Shown here one piece after another: positions 25,372 through 33,962 of a DNA stretch of 64,000 bases. Origin of the DNA: Paenibacillus vini. GTDB taxonomy: Bacteria; Bacillota; Bacilli; Paenibacillales; Paenibacillaceae. The notes beneath the pieces were generated by a model that worked only from the letters and a program-made list of their open reading frames with translations, ran no database searches and had not been told where the DNA came from. Position 1 is the first letter of the stretch. Every line of letters starts with the position of its first letter. The stretch is from positions 372,001-436,000 of the forward strand of contig NZ_BOSL01000001.1 of NCBI RefSeq assembly GCF_018403325.1. The letters run 5' to 3'. The position numbers and the translations under genes were made by a program.

Positions 25372-26631
25372 TTAAAGAAGCTCTTTTCGTCTCTTTAAAT
25401 AGATATACAGGATCAGGCTGGCGAAGGAACAGATCACCGCGCACAGGCCGATGAACGCATACCCGGCTTGGAGGCCGCGCAGCAAGCCAATCTCCGATCC
25501 GTGCCCCGTTACGAAGAGCTGCTTGATCCCGTCGGTAATCGCTCCGATCAGATAGTTGCCGAGGACGCTGCCTACCCCCATTAAAGTTACGATAAAGCTG
25601 ATGGCCGTATCGCTGTTTCCGCGATATCGATCTGCAATCAAGGCCATAATGGTCGGGTATACCGGCGCAATGCCGATCCCGGCAATCGCGAATAATGCCG
25701 CCCCTGGCTCGCCTGCCAGAATGGCGGCAAAGGTGCAGATCCCCGTAAATCCCGCGAATAGGATGAGGGAGAGGGTATAGCCGATTTTATCCGTGATCGG
25801 GCCCGCAATGAGCCGGGCAAAGGTGAAGCAAAGGAAGAATGCGGATAGCATCCCGGAGGCCGTCCCGGTCTCCCAGTGGTACGCCTTTTCCAGGAAGTTG
25901 ACCAGCCAGCCGCCGACCGCCATTTCGGAAATGACGCCGAACGAAAGAATCGCTACCAGCAGCCAGATCACCGGGTCGCGCATCAGGGACTTGACCGGAA
26001 TCCGGTCCTCCTCAGCCAGTTCCTTGGCGGGAAAACGGCCGAGCACGGCAGGGATCATAGGAATGAGGGAGAGCAGCAGAATAATCAGGTACATGCCTCT
26101 CCAATCGAGTGTATGGCCGCCGATGCTAAGCGTCATCAGCCCGGTGGCGAGCATTGGCGCGACGATGGAGCTGAGACCGTAGAAAAAGTGGGCGAGATTC
26201 ATCATCGTCCCCATGTTTTTTACGAAAATTTGTGCGGCCAGGACCGCCAGCGCGATTTCCAGCATGCCGTTACCGATGTACATGAGAAAATAGGAGCCCG
26301 ACAGAGCCGGATACGTACGGGAAAAGAACATCAACACGCCCGTCAAGGCCATGAGGCCGAACGAAAGTGCGCTAACCCACTTGACGCCCCATTTGCGTAC
26401 AAGAAAGGCGGTAAAGGAGCAAGCCAGCAGGTAGCCGAGCGAATTCAGCGACAAGAGGGTCCCGATTTGCATTTCATCCAAATGGAAATCGGTCTGGATG
26501 CGCGGTATCGCGGGGCCCTTCACATTTTCAGAGGATCCGAAAATAAAAAAACCGATAAAGACGGTCAGCATCGGGAATAGAACTTTTATGCTGCGTTTTG
26601 TTTTAGCCTGAGCAGGCTGCAGATTTGCCAT
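25372..26631 (-). CDS. Major facilitator superfamily transporter
   Basis: A 419-residue permease with twelve hydrophobic segments. The ATG at 26631 (MANLQPAQ) is chosen because GGAGGAC precedes it; a further 47 in-frame codons upstream have no ribosome site. Features include SSENVKGPAIPRIQ in the first loop and GPITDKIGYTLSL between segments, as in the fucose-permease-like/sugar MFS branch. C-terminus KRRKELL is basic. Substrate unknown; no neighbouring enzyme gives a hint. Confidence 0.85.
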   Translation of the reverse strand: MANLQPAQAKTKRSIKVLFPMLTVFIGFFIFGSSENVKGPAIPRIQTDFHLDEMQIGTLLSLNSLGYLLACSFTAFLVRKWGVKWVSALSFGLMALTGVLMFFSRTYPALSGSYFLMYIGNGMLEIALAVLAAQIFVKNMGTMMNLAHFFYGLSSIVAPMLATGLMTLSIGGHTLDWRGMYLIILLLSLIPMIPAVLGRFPAKELAEEDRIPVKSLMRDPVIWLLVAILSFGVISEMAVGGWLVNFLEKAYHWETGTASGMLSAFFLCFTFARLIAGPITDKIGYTLSLILFAGFTGICTFAAILAGEPGAALFAIAGIGIAPVYPTIMALIADRYRGNSDTAISFIVTLMGVGSVLGNYLIGAITDGIKQLFVTGHGSEIGLLRGLQAGYAFIGLCAVICSFASLILYIYLKRRKELL

Positions 26632-26777
26632 GTGTCCTCCAAGAAGCGGAAAATTTCGGTCCGGGCTTGGGGCTGTCGCCACCGCTGCCCAACACAAGGG
26701 AAATCGTATCACAATGTTCAGGATGAAGACCATATAACTATTTGAGATATTTTCAAATAAGTGCTTCCACACAGGAA

Positions 26778-26814
26778 GACCCCCTTTAGCCCGGATAGCC
26801 GGAAAAAGAGGGTC
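26778..26814 (-). terminator. Hairpin after small coiled-coil gene
   Basis: On the minus strand GACCCTCTTTTTCCGG pairs with CCGGGCTAAAGGGGGTC around CTAT, just after the stop of the 60-residue gene. The tail is only weakly T-rich. Confidence 0.55.
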
Positions 26815-26820
26815 ACTGTG

Positions 26821-27003
26821 CTACTGGTTAATATCGCATTTGTTCATAATAAAAGAGATTTGGTTCTCCAGCCGGTTGATCCGTTCCTGAGACTCTTGAT
26901 CCCCGGCGTTTTGTCCCCGAAGGGTCGCAAGCTCCTGCTTGAGTTGATGGAGATCGTCTCCGGCGCTTGCGCAGTCGTAGTTGCTTTCAAGATTGTCCAG
27001 CAT
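26821..27003 (-). CDS. Small coiled-coil protein, unknown
   Basis: A 60-residue soluble protein. Residues 15-55 have heptad-like spacing of Leu/Ile (LHQLKQELATLRG, then RINRLENQISFI), so a short coiled coil is likely; two cysteines (CAS, NKC) are present. AAGGAGG lies about 12 bases before the ATG and a hairpin follows the stop, which supports a real gene. Not recognised; a small spore or regulatory protein is possible. Confidence 0.55.
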   Translation of the reverse strand: MLDNLESNYDCASAGDDLHQLKQELATLRGQNAGDQESQERINRLENQISFIMNKCDINQ

Positions 27004-27076
27004 CGCGTCTTAAATCCTCCTTGGTAAGCGTGTAGTCCTTTCTATTATGGAGAATTATTCCGCAGCTATTCACGGA

Positions 27077-27883
27077 TTACACGAGCCTTTTTCGGATCGC
27101 TCCCGAGATCAGGTCAATTACCGTTATCATGACAATGATCCCTAGCAGGATAATCCCGACACGGTCCCAATTGCGGGAGCTGAGCGCAAAAATAAGCGGA
27201 GTACCGATGCCCCCGGCGCCGATAACGCCGAGAATGGTAGCGGACCGCAGATTGATTTCAAATCGGTAGAGCGTGTAGGACAGGAAGCCGGGCAGTACCT
27301 GCGGCAGAACGGCAAAGCGCAATATTTGCAGCCGCGTCGCTCCGGCGGCGATCAGCGCCTCCGACGGACCGGGATCGATCTGTTCGACTTCATCGGCGAA
27401 CAGCTTGCCGAGCATACCAACGGAGTGAAGTCCCAGCGCCAGTACGCCTGCGAATGATCCGGGACCGACCGCTTTGATGAACAACAGCGCCATCACGATC
27501 TCCGGAAACGTCCGGATCAGGCTAAGGAGTATTTTACCGGAGCCGGAAACCGCTCTGAATTTGCTCATGTTGCCCGCCGCCCAAAAGGCAAACGGGATGC
27601 AGAGCAGGGTAGAGATGAACGTTCCCAAAATGGAGATAGCCAGCGTATCGAGCAGTCCGCGCAGCAAATCCTCGCCGTCCGGCAGGTAGACATAATCCCA
27701 ATCGGGGGAGAACAGGCCGGACAAGATCGCTTTTGTGACTTGCCCGGCCGTTTCCTTAATGCCGTTGAACGGAATCCCCGCAAATGCCCATATATAAATC
27801 ACGGCCAGCGCGGCATAGATCAGCCAACGGGAAGCCTTCTTTTTCGGCTTGGGTGCGATTTCGTTCCATGGTTTAGTCGTCAT
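27077..27883 (-). CDS. phnE: Phosphonate-type ABC importer permease (second)
   Basis: A 268-residue permease of the PhnE family with about five to six hydrophobic segments. The EAA-type loop reads PGPSEALIAAGATRLQILRFAVLPQVLP and the conserved FEINLRSATILGVIGAGGIG follows, the hallmark of PhnE. Last gene of phnDCEE; its start overlaps the previous stop by four bases (ATGA). Confidence 0.92.
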   Translation of the reverse strand: MTTKPWNEIAPKPKKKASRWLIYAALAVIYIWAFAGIPFNGIKETAGQVTKAILSGLFSPDWDYVYLPDGEDLLRGLLDTLAISILGTFISTLLCIPFAFWAAGNMSKFRAVSGSGKILLSLIRTFPEIVMALLFIKAVGPGSFAGVLALGLHSVGMLGKLFADEVEQIDPGPSEALIAAGATRLQILRFAVLPQVLPGFLSYTLYRFEINLRSATILGVIGAGGIGTPLIFALSSRNWDRVGIILLGIIVMITVIDLISGAIRKRLV

Positions 27884-28695
27884 AGCAATTTCTCCCGCAG
27901 TTTAGTGCTGGCATAATCGATGATTAACACGACGGCAAGGGTGAACATGATGATCATGCAAGTCTTGTCGTATTCGAAAAAGCCAAGCGTCACCTCATAA
28001 TAATGGCCGATGCCGCCGGCCCCGACGAGACCCAGCACAGCCGCGGCGCGGACGTTGATTTCGAACGTATACAGAGTAAACGAAACGAAATGAGCCCGGA
28101 TCTGAGGGATTACGGCATAGACGATAATTTGCACCAGATTCGCGCCGGCTGCGGTCATGGCCTCCAGCGGCCCGGGCTCGATGGCTTCCAACGCTTCGTA
28201 AGTCAGCTTTGCAATCAAGCCCAACGAGAAGACCGACAAGGCGAACATGCCCGGTAAAGGCCCCAGTCCGAATACCGCGACGAAAAGAGCGGCCAGCAAC
28301 AGATCGGGAACCGTCCGGATCAAGTTGAGCACGAAACGCGCCGGATAGGTAATCCATCGGTTTCTGATCAGATTAGCCGCACATAAAAGCGCGACAGGGA
28401 CGGCCAAGATGGCTCCGACCGTCGTTCCAATCAGGGCCATGCGGATCGTCTCAAGCATCGCTTCCGCTATGTTATCGAGATAGCTCCATTTCGGCGGAAA
28501 CATTTCGCGCAGCAGATCGAGCATATTCGGAAAGCCTTGAACAAGCTCCTTCAGAGTCGAATCCGTCTGAGCGGCGCTGCCCCAGATCATTAGCAGAATA
28601 ATGGCCAAGGTCAGATAATGTTTGATTTTGCCGGGCGCCTTTGGGCGGACAACAGAACTCAAAGGCGGGTTAGCCGGTTCGGGTTGGGTATTCAT
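27880..28695 (-). CDS. phnE: Phosphonate-type ABC importer permease (first)
   Basis: A 271-residue PhnE-type permease. EAA loop [27 protein letters not shown], then [23 protein letters not shown]. Starts four bases inside the ATPase gene end. Two distinct PhnE subunits form the channel, as is usual in Gram-positive phosphonate or phosphite importers. Confidence 0.92.
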   Translation of the reverse strand: MNTQPEPANPPLSSVVRPKAPGKIKHYLTLAIILLMIWGSAAQTDSTLKELVQGFPNMLDLLREMFPPKWSYLDNIAEAMLETIRMALIGTTVGAILAVPVALLCAANLIRNRWITYPARFVLNLIRTVPDLLLAALFVAVFGLGPLPGMFALSVFSLGLIAKLTYEALEAIEPGPLEAMTAAGANLVQIIVYAVIPQIRAHFVSFTLYTFEINVRAAAVLGLVGAGGIGHYYEVTLGFFEYDKTCMIIMFTLAVVLIIDYASTKLREKLL

Positions 28696-29468
28696 ACGGC
28701 TGCTTCCTCCAGCATTTCTTCCTTGCCGATCGGCCGGCCGTAAATCTCGGCGAACCGCTCATCCGTCGCCTCCGAAACCGGGCCGTCAAAGACGATCCCC
28801 CCGGCTCTAAGGCCGATGATCCGGGTGGCGTATTGCCGGGCCAGATCGATAAAATGCAGGTTTACGATGGTCGTGATACCGGATTCCTGGTTGATCCGCT
28901 TCAAATCGTCCATCACCTGCTTGGTCGTTAGCGGGTCCAGAGATGCGACCGGCTCATCGGCCAGAATGATTTTGGCCTCCTGCGCCAACACCCTCGCGAT
29001 CGCCACTCGCTGCTGCTGCCCGCCGGACAATTCGTCGGCCCGGACATAAGCCTTCTCGGCGATGTTCACCCGGTCCAGCGCCCGGAAGGCCAGTTCCACA
29101 TCTTGTTTGGGGAACTGGCCTAACACGGTGCGCAGGGTAGAGTGATAGCCGACGCGCCCCGCCAACACATTGCGGAGCACGGAGGTTCGCTTCAAGAGAT
29201 TGAAGCTCTGAAAGATCATGCCGATATCCCGGCGGATCATGCGCAGTTGTTTACCTTTGGCTGCTGTAATCGACTTGCCGCCAATGAGAATTTCTCCCTC
29301 GGTAATATCGTGGAGCCGGTTCATCGACCGCAGCAGGGTGGATTTGCCGGCGCCGGACAATCCGACGACGGCCACGAATTCCCCTTGGCCGATCGTCAGA
29401 TTGATATGGTTCAGTCCCTTGGTTCCATTAGCGTAGGTTTTGGATGCATTTCGAATTTCAATCATCAT
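28692..29468 (-). CDS. phnC: Phosphonate-type ABC importer ATPase
   Basis: A 258-residue ATPase. Walker A is GLSGAGKST, the signature [17 protein letters not shown], Walker [13 protein letters not shown] and the switch His is in NLHFID. The order and length fit PhnC. Its ATG follows directly after the TAA of phnD. Confidence 0.94.
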   Translation of the reverse strand: MMIEIRNASKTYANGTKGLNHINLTIGQGEFVAVVGLSGAGKSTLLRSMNRLHDITEGEILIGGKSITAAKGKQLRMIRRDIGMIFQSFNLLKRTSVLRNVLAGRVGYHSTLRTVLGQFPKQDVELAFRALDRVNIAEKAYVRADELSGGQQQRVAIARVLAQEAKIILADEPVASLDPLTTKQVMDDLKRINQESGITTIVNLHFIDLARQYATRIIGLRAGGIVFDGPVSEATDERFAEIYGRPIGKEEMLEEAAV

Positions 29469-30467
29469 TTACTCCGTTTTCACTTTTTCGCCGTATTCAC
29501 GGACGATATCAAAAATGCTGTCTTCGGATTTTACATAGCCTTCATGCGTATAGATTTCGGAAATGATCTTGTGGCCTTCTTCGTCTTTGCCGATCTCGAT
29601 AAAGGCGTTTTGCAGCTTCTCGATCCATTCCTGGCTCATATCGGAGCGGACGCTGATCGTGTCGTTCGGAATCTTCTCCGTATACGTCAGCACGCGGGTA
29701 TCTTCAAACACAGTAGGGTAATCGTTCTTCACCACATTACGGGCATCCTGGAAAATCGCCGCCGCATCGACATCCCCGTTCAGTACGGCGAGTACGCCTT
29801 GGTCATGTCCCTTAACGGTGATCGGTTCAACATCCTTCAACGGATCGAGTCCCGCTTCCAGCAGTTTTCCTGCCGGCCATACATAACCTGCGGAGGAAGT
29901 CACGTTTTGGTAAGCGATCTTCTTTCCTTTGAGGTCCTCTACCTTTTGAATCGGCGAGTCTTTCTTCACGATGATCATCGCTTTATAGAAATCGACCAGT
30001 TCGTCCGTCGGTTCGCCGGTCTCGTCTTTAACTCCAAAACGCTGCGCTTGCAGGATTACTTCAGCTGCCCCTTTTTCCTTGGCAAGCACATAAGCGGTCG
30101 GCGGCAGGAAGCCGACGTCGACTTTTTTGGAAGCCATGGCTTCAACAATGATGTTGTAGTCGGTCGATACGCTGACCTCTACCGGGATACCGATTTTGTC
30201 CGACAACAGCTTTTCAAGCGGCTTGGCCTTGGCTTCAAGCGTATCGGCGTTCTGGGAAGGAACGAATTGCACGGTCAGCTTCTCGGGAACATAGCCCGTC
30301 GTTTCCGGTGCCGAGTTGTTCTTGGCGTTCTCGCCCTGCGAGTTATTCTGGCCGGCATTTGCCGCAGCTTTTCCTCCGGTGTTGGTGGCGGCTTCATTAG
30401 CACCGCAGCCGCTGATTACGGCAATGGACAAAAACAGGGGCATCATTAATTTCGTGATCTTTTTCAA
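29469..30467 (-). CDS. phnD: Phosphonate-type binding lipoprotein
   Basis: A 332-residue lipoprotein that captures phosphonate, phosphite or phosphate outside the cell. The start is TTG at 30467: GGAGG stands nine bases before it and the signal peptide LKKITKLMMPLFLSIAVISGC (lipobox Val-Ile-Ser-Gly-Cys type) begins there. The mature protein opens with an Ala/Asn-rich linker and contains LTVQFVPSQNADTLEAKAKP and GKKIAYQNVTSSAGYVWPA, typical of PhnD. No C-P lyase or other phosphonate enzyme is in the window, so the ligand is uncertain. Confidence 0.92.
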   Translation of the reverse strand: MKKITKLMMPLFLSIAVISGCGANEAATNTGGKAAANAGQNNSQGENAKNNSAPETTGYVPEKLTVQFVPSQNADTLEAKAKPLEKLLSDKIGIPVEVSVSTDYNIIVEAMASKKVDVGFLPPTAYVLAKEKGAAEVILQAQRFGVKDETGEPTDELVDFYKAMIIVKKDSPIQKVEDLKGKKIAYQNVTSSAGYVWPAGKLLEAGLDPLKDVEPITVKGHDQGVLAVLNGDVDAAAIFQDARNVVKNDYPTVFEDTRVLTYTEKIPNDTISVRSDMSQEWIEKLQNAFIEIGKDEEGHKIISEIYTHEGYVKSEDSIFDIVREYGEKVKTE

Positions 30468-30521
30468 ACGGTATGACCTCCACTTTTTTTTATTGGATGA
30501 ATCGGGTCTTGCTGGTTTCAC

Positions 30522-30551
30522 TATAAAGTTGGACTATTAACGGACCGTCAG
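30522..30551 (-). promoter_or_regulatory. Possible promoter of phnDCEE
   Basis: On the minus strand CTGACG (30546-30551), 18 bases, then TTTATA (30522-30527), about 55 bases before phnD. A/T-rich TTTACA/TTATCA motifs further upstream (near 30560-30575) faintly resemble a PhoP box; this is weak. Confidence 0.35.
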
Positions 30552-30648
30552 AGAAATGATAATTTTTTGTAAAATACAAGAAATTTAATATAAACCTGCA
30601 TTTTGATTGCTAGAATTTGAGATGAATGTTAAGGAAGGGGCGATCCCG

Positions 30649-32262
30649 ATGAAGATGGAAGCCGAGTTCGAAACGAGGAATACGACCAAGACAAAGAAGA
30701 CAATTACGCTGCTGGCGACCAGCGATATTCACGGGTATCTCTATCCGACGAATTACCGGACGCGGGATGAAGTAGACCTAGGCCTTGGGAAACTGGCGGC
30801 CATCATCCGCGAAGAACGCAGGCAAGACCCTGATTTGCTGCTGCTGGACAATGGAGATATCATTCAAGGTTCGCCGTTAGCTGCGTATGCGATAAAGCAT
30901 GGAGCTGAAGTTCATCCTGCGATCGAGGCGCTGAACGCGCTCGGTTACGATGGCGTCGTACCCGGTAACCATGAGTTTAATTACGGCCTTGAACCGCTCA
31001 GCAAAATAATGAAAGATTCTTCGTTCCCCTGGTTGTCCGCCGGAATAACGATGCAAGGGAGTTCGGAGCCTGCTTTTGGCCAGCCGTATCTCATTAAAAT
31101 GATAGAAGGCATTAAAATCGCAGTACTGGGCGTCACCACGCATTACGTTCCAAACTGGGAAAATCCCGCGAACATCCAGGGACTTCGTTTTCATAATACG
31201 CTGGCAACGGTGAAGGAGTGGGTACCCCGCATCCGGATGGAGGAGCAGCCGGACGTGATGATTGTGGCCTATCACGGCGGATTCGAGCGGGATTTGCGGA
31301 CCGGCGAGGCGGCGGAGAAATTAACCGGCGAGAATCAGGGGTATGCGATGTGCGCCGACGTGGACGGCATCGATGTGCTGATCACCGGGCATCAGCACCG
31401 GTTGCTTGCCGGAGAGGTTCGCGGCGTAACGATCATCCAGCCGGGCTGCAACGGCCAGGCGATCGGCAAAGTCAGCGTGGAGCTGGTCCATGAACAGGGC
31501 CAATGGACGATCCGGCAGAAGCGGGCGGAGCTTTTGAAGCCCGATGGGCCGCTGGAAGCCGAAACAGCCGTGCTTGCATTGAGCCGGGAGCTGGAGGAGC
31601 GGACGCAGCGGTGGCTGGATGAGCCAATCGGGCGGACCCAGGGCGACATGACGCTGGATAGCCCGCTGGGATGCCGGCTTGCGGAGCATCCTTTTATCGA
31701 ATTCGTCAACCGGGTTCAGATGGAGAAGGCGGGCGTTACAGTTTCCTGTACGGCGCTGCTTCACGAGGAATCACCGGGATTCGGGGAGATCATCACCCGG
31801 CGGGATGTGCTTGCGAATTTCGTGTATCCGAATACGCTGGCCGTGCTGCGGCTGACCGGACGGGATATCCGGGCGGCGCTGGAGCAGACGGCCTGTTATT
31901 TCACGGTGGGGAAGGACGGGGACCTAGAAGTGAATCCGGTTTATCTGGAGCCGAAAGCCCAGCATTACAATTACGATATGTGGGAAGGCATCGAATACGT
32001 ATTGAATGTGGCTAAGCCTGAGGGAAGCCGGGTAATCCGATTGCTGTATGAAGGCGCTGAGCTATCGGATGAGCTGGAGCTGGATGTCGTCATGAACAGC
32101 TACCGGGCAGGCGGGGGCGGGGATTACGATATGTTCCGGGGCAAGGAGGTCATCAGGGAGATTTCCGCGGATACCGCCGACTTGGTCGAGGAGTATATCG
32201 GTCGGCATATGACGATATCAGCACTTTGCAACAACAACTGGAAGGTGGTGCTGGAGCCTTAA
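30649..32262 (+). CDS. 5'-nucleotidase/cyclic phosphodiesterase family protein
   Basis: A 537-residue metallophosphoesterase of the UshA/5'-nucleotidase family, here without a signal peptide, hence probably cytosolic like YunD. The metal-binding motifs are TSDIHG, DNGDIIQGSP, GNHEFNYG, AYHGG and TGHQHR; the C-terminal 5'-nucleotidase domain carries NTLAVLRLTGRDI and SYRAGGGGDYDMF. The ATG at 30649 is chosen because AAGGAAGGGG precedes it. Divergent from phnDCEE; both could be part of phosphorus scavenging, but no shared operator is clear. Confidence 0.9.
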   Translation: MKMEAEFETRNTTKTKKTITLLATSDIHGYLYPTNYRTRDEVDLGLGKLAAIIREERRQDPDLLLLDNGDIIQGSPLAAYAIKHGAEVHPAIEALNALGYDGVVPGNHEFNYGLEPLSKIMKDSSFPWLSAGITMQGSSEPAFGQPYLIKMIEGIKIAVLGVTTHYVPNWENPANIQGLRFHNTLATVKEWVPRIRMEEQPDVMIVAYHGGFERDLRTGEAAEKLTGENQGYAMCADVDGIDVLITGHQHRLLAGEVRGVTIIQPGCNGQAIGKVSVELVHEQGQWTIRQKRAELLKPDGPLEAETAVLALSRELEERTQRWLDEPIGRTQGDMTLDSPLGCRLAEHPFIEFVNRVQMEKAGVTVSCTALLHEESPGFGEIITRRDVLANFVYPNTLAVLRLTGRDIRAALEQTACYFTVGKDGDLEVNPVYLEPKAQHYNYDMWEGIEYVLNVAKPEGSRVIRLLYEGAELSDELELDVVMNSYRAGGGGDYDMFRGKEVIREISADTADLVEEYIGRHMTISALCNNNWKVVLEP

Positions 32263-32383
32263 ACCGCGACCAACGGCCAATCAGCACTGTCATCCTTTTT
32301 GAGATCCGTTTAGAATGGAATTATGGCGCCCGGCAGCAGTACCGTGCTCGCCTTAAGTGATAACCAAAGGGGCTGTAACATCT

Positions 32384-32938
32384 ATGACGATCTCCGCCCA
32401 TACCTTGCTCTCGGGCCTTTTTCTATTCATCGCATTACTGGCGGCGTTATCCATCGTCTTCTCCAGTTGGAGGAACGGGATCTCGCCTATGCCTACCTCG
32501 GCCCCCGTACGACAAGCGGTCATTACCGAACTCAGCAAGCTGAGCGGCATCGAAACGATCATTGAGGCCGGGTCGGGCTGGGGGACGCTTGCTTTTCAGG
32601 CCTCGCGTCTAAATCCTGGATGGCGTATCATCGGCATCGAGAATTCGCCCGTGCCGCTCGCGGTTTCCCGCTTGATATCAAGATGGCAGTCTAACCGGAA
32701 TACCGTTTTTATTAACAAGGATTTGTATGAGTATGCCTTTGAGGAAGCGGATGCGGTCCTCTGTTATTTATATCCCGGAGCGATGAGCCGGCTTGACCCG
32801 ATTTTTCGTGAGAAGCTGGCTTCCGGAACCTACGTGATCAGTATTTGCTTCGCGCTTCCCGGCTGGACGCCGGAACGGGTGGTCACTTGCAGAGATATGT
32901 ACCGGACGAAAATCTACCTATATAAAACTCCGCTTTAG
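32384..32938 (+). CDS. Membrane-anchored class I SAM methyltransferase
   Basis: A 184-residue protein with one N-terminal hydrophobic segment (about residues 7-27) followed by a Rossmann-type SAM-binding domain: motif I is IIEAGSGWGTLAFQASR, the acidic end of strand 2 IIGIENS, and DAVLCYLYPGAMSRL fits motif IV. AAAGGGG precedes the ATG at 32384. The domain is short and the substrate unknown; related proteins act on lipids or are of the DOT1/PrmA-like class. Confidence 0.75.
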   Translation: MTISAHTLLSGLFLFIALLAALSIVFSSWRNGISPMPTSAPVRQAVITELSKLSGIETIIEAGSGWGTLAFQASRLNPGWRIIGIENSPVPLAVSRLISRWQSNRNTVFINKDLYEYAFEEADAVLCYLYPGAMSRLDPIFREKLASGTYVISICFALPGWTPERVVTCRDMYRTKIYLYKTPL

Positions 32939-33023
32939 AACTCCGCAACAGACTCGGCACCAAAAATTTCCTCATTAATTGCATAATTCGACATAATTCT
33001 TCCACGTGGAACATTTTTCGACA

Positions 33024-33046
33024 AGAGCCTCGCGTTGCGGGGCTCT
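33024..33046. terminator. Bidirectional terminator
   Basis: AGAGCCTCGC / GCGGGGCTCT stem with a GTT loop between the convergent methyltransferase and YkoP-like genes. Confidence 0.75.
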
Positions 33047-33127
33047 TTGTATAGCTTTAGTAATTTATTTTTGCTTTAAAAATTCATGTGTGTTCAGCGG
33101 TTGAAGGTACGTCGGGTAGACGTTTTC

Positions 33128-33727
33128 TTACGCCGTCTTAGGTGCTGGGGAGAATCGTTCGATCAACGCTGCCCGGGTCATTACCAGCCGGAGGGGGATC
33201 AGTTTCTCGGCATGAGGGCCGATGCGGGCTCCGTTCCGCGGGTGGAAAACCGTAAGCAGCAGCCGTAAGTAAGAGGTGGTCAGTGACCGGAAGGTGCCTT
33301 GTTTCAGAGGATGCGTTTCAAAACCTAATCCGTGGGTAATACCTCTGTGCAGCAAGGTGATCCCCTGCAGTGCTTTTACATGCCTAAGTTGGGGAAGATT
33401 TTTCACTTCCTCGCTGATTTGGCGCATGGAACTGCGCGTCAGCCGGGCTACCCGCAGCGCGACCTGGTTGGCATCGTGGGTACGAAGCATATCCAGAATG
33501 AACCGGTTATCCAGATGGAGCTCCCCGATCCAATCGCCCGTACGGATCAAGGTCCCATCCTGACAAGCAATGCTCGGCCCATGGTATTTGATCACGAACA
33601 TTTTACATATGCCGTAATGCCCGGAATAAAGAGAGCGGGCCCTGCCGAAACGGTCGAACCATTGCTCCCAGCCCATCCAGGCCCATTGAATGAACCGTTT
33701 TAAATATGTGGCGTTCGCAGGCTGCAT
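33128..33727 (-). CDS. YkoP-like protein, unknown function
   Basis: A 199-residue soluble protein. The layout WMGWEQWFDRFGRARS, IACQDGTLIRTGDWIGELHLDN and a C-terminal basic region resembles the YkoP domain of Bacillus, which in some proteins accompanies polysaccharide deacetylases. I see no catalytic motif. AGAGAGGATC precedes the ATG. Monocistronic, divergent from the DUF2339 gene. The assignment is from recollection of the pattern. Confidence 0.6.
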   Translation of the reverse strand: MQPANATYLKRFIQWAWMGWEQWFDRFGRARSLYSGHYGICKMFVIKYHGPSIACQDGTLIRTGDWIGELHLDNRFILDMLRTHDANQVALRVARLTRSSMRQISEEVKNLPQLRHVKALQGITLLHRGITHGLGFETHPLKQGTFRSLTTSYLRLLLTVFHPRNGARIGPHAEKLIPLRLVMTRAALIERFSPAPKTA

Positions 33728-33962
33728 CTTTGATCCTCTCTTTCACTATACATATCGTAATGCCGTCTTCAGTATAACGACTGCCGGGGCTTATGAAACC
33801 GGGCGGATGTCGCAATCCCGGCAGGACTGAAGTCCAGTCTCTATACTAGACCCTGTGCTTGTGCGCAAGAACTCGACAAGAAACATTTTTGTAAAATCAA
33901 GGGAAAGATCGCGGTTTTGTAGTAAAATAAATAAAACATCAAGCCGGTAATGGAGGAAAGGG

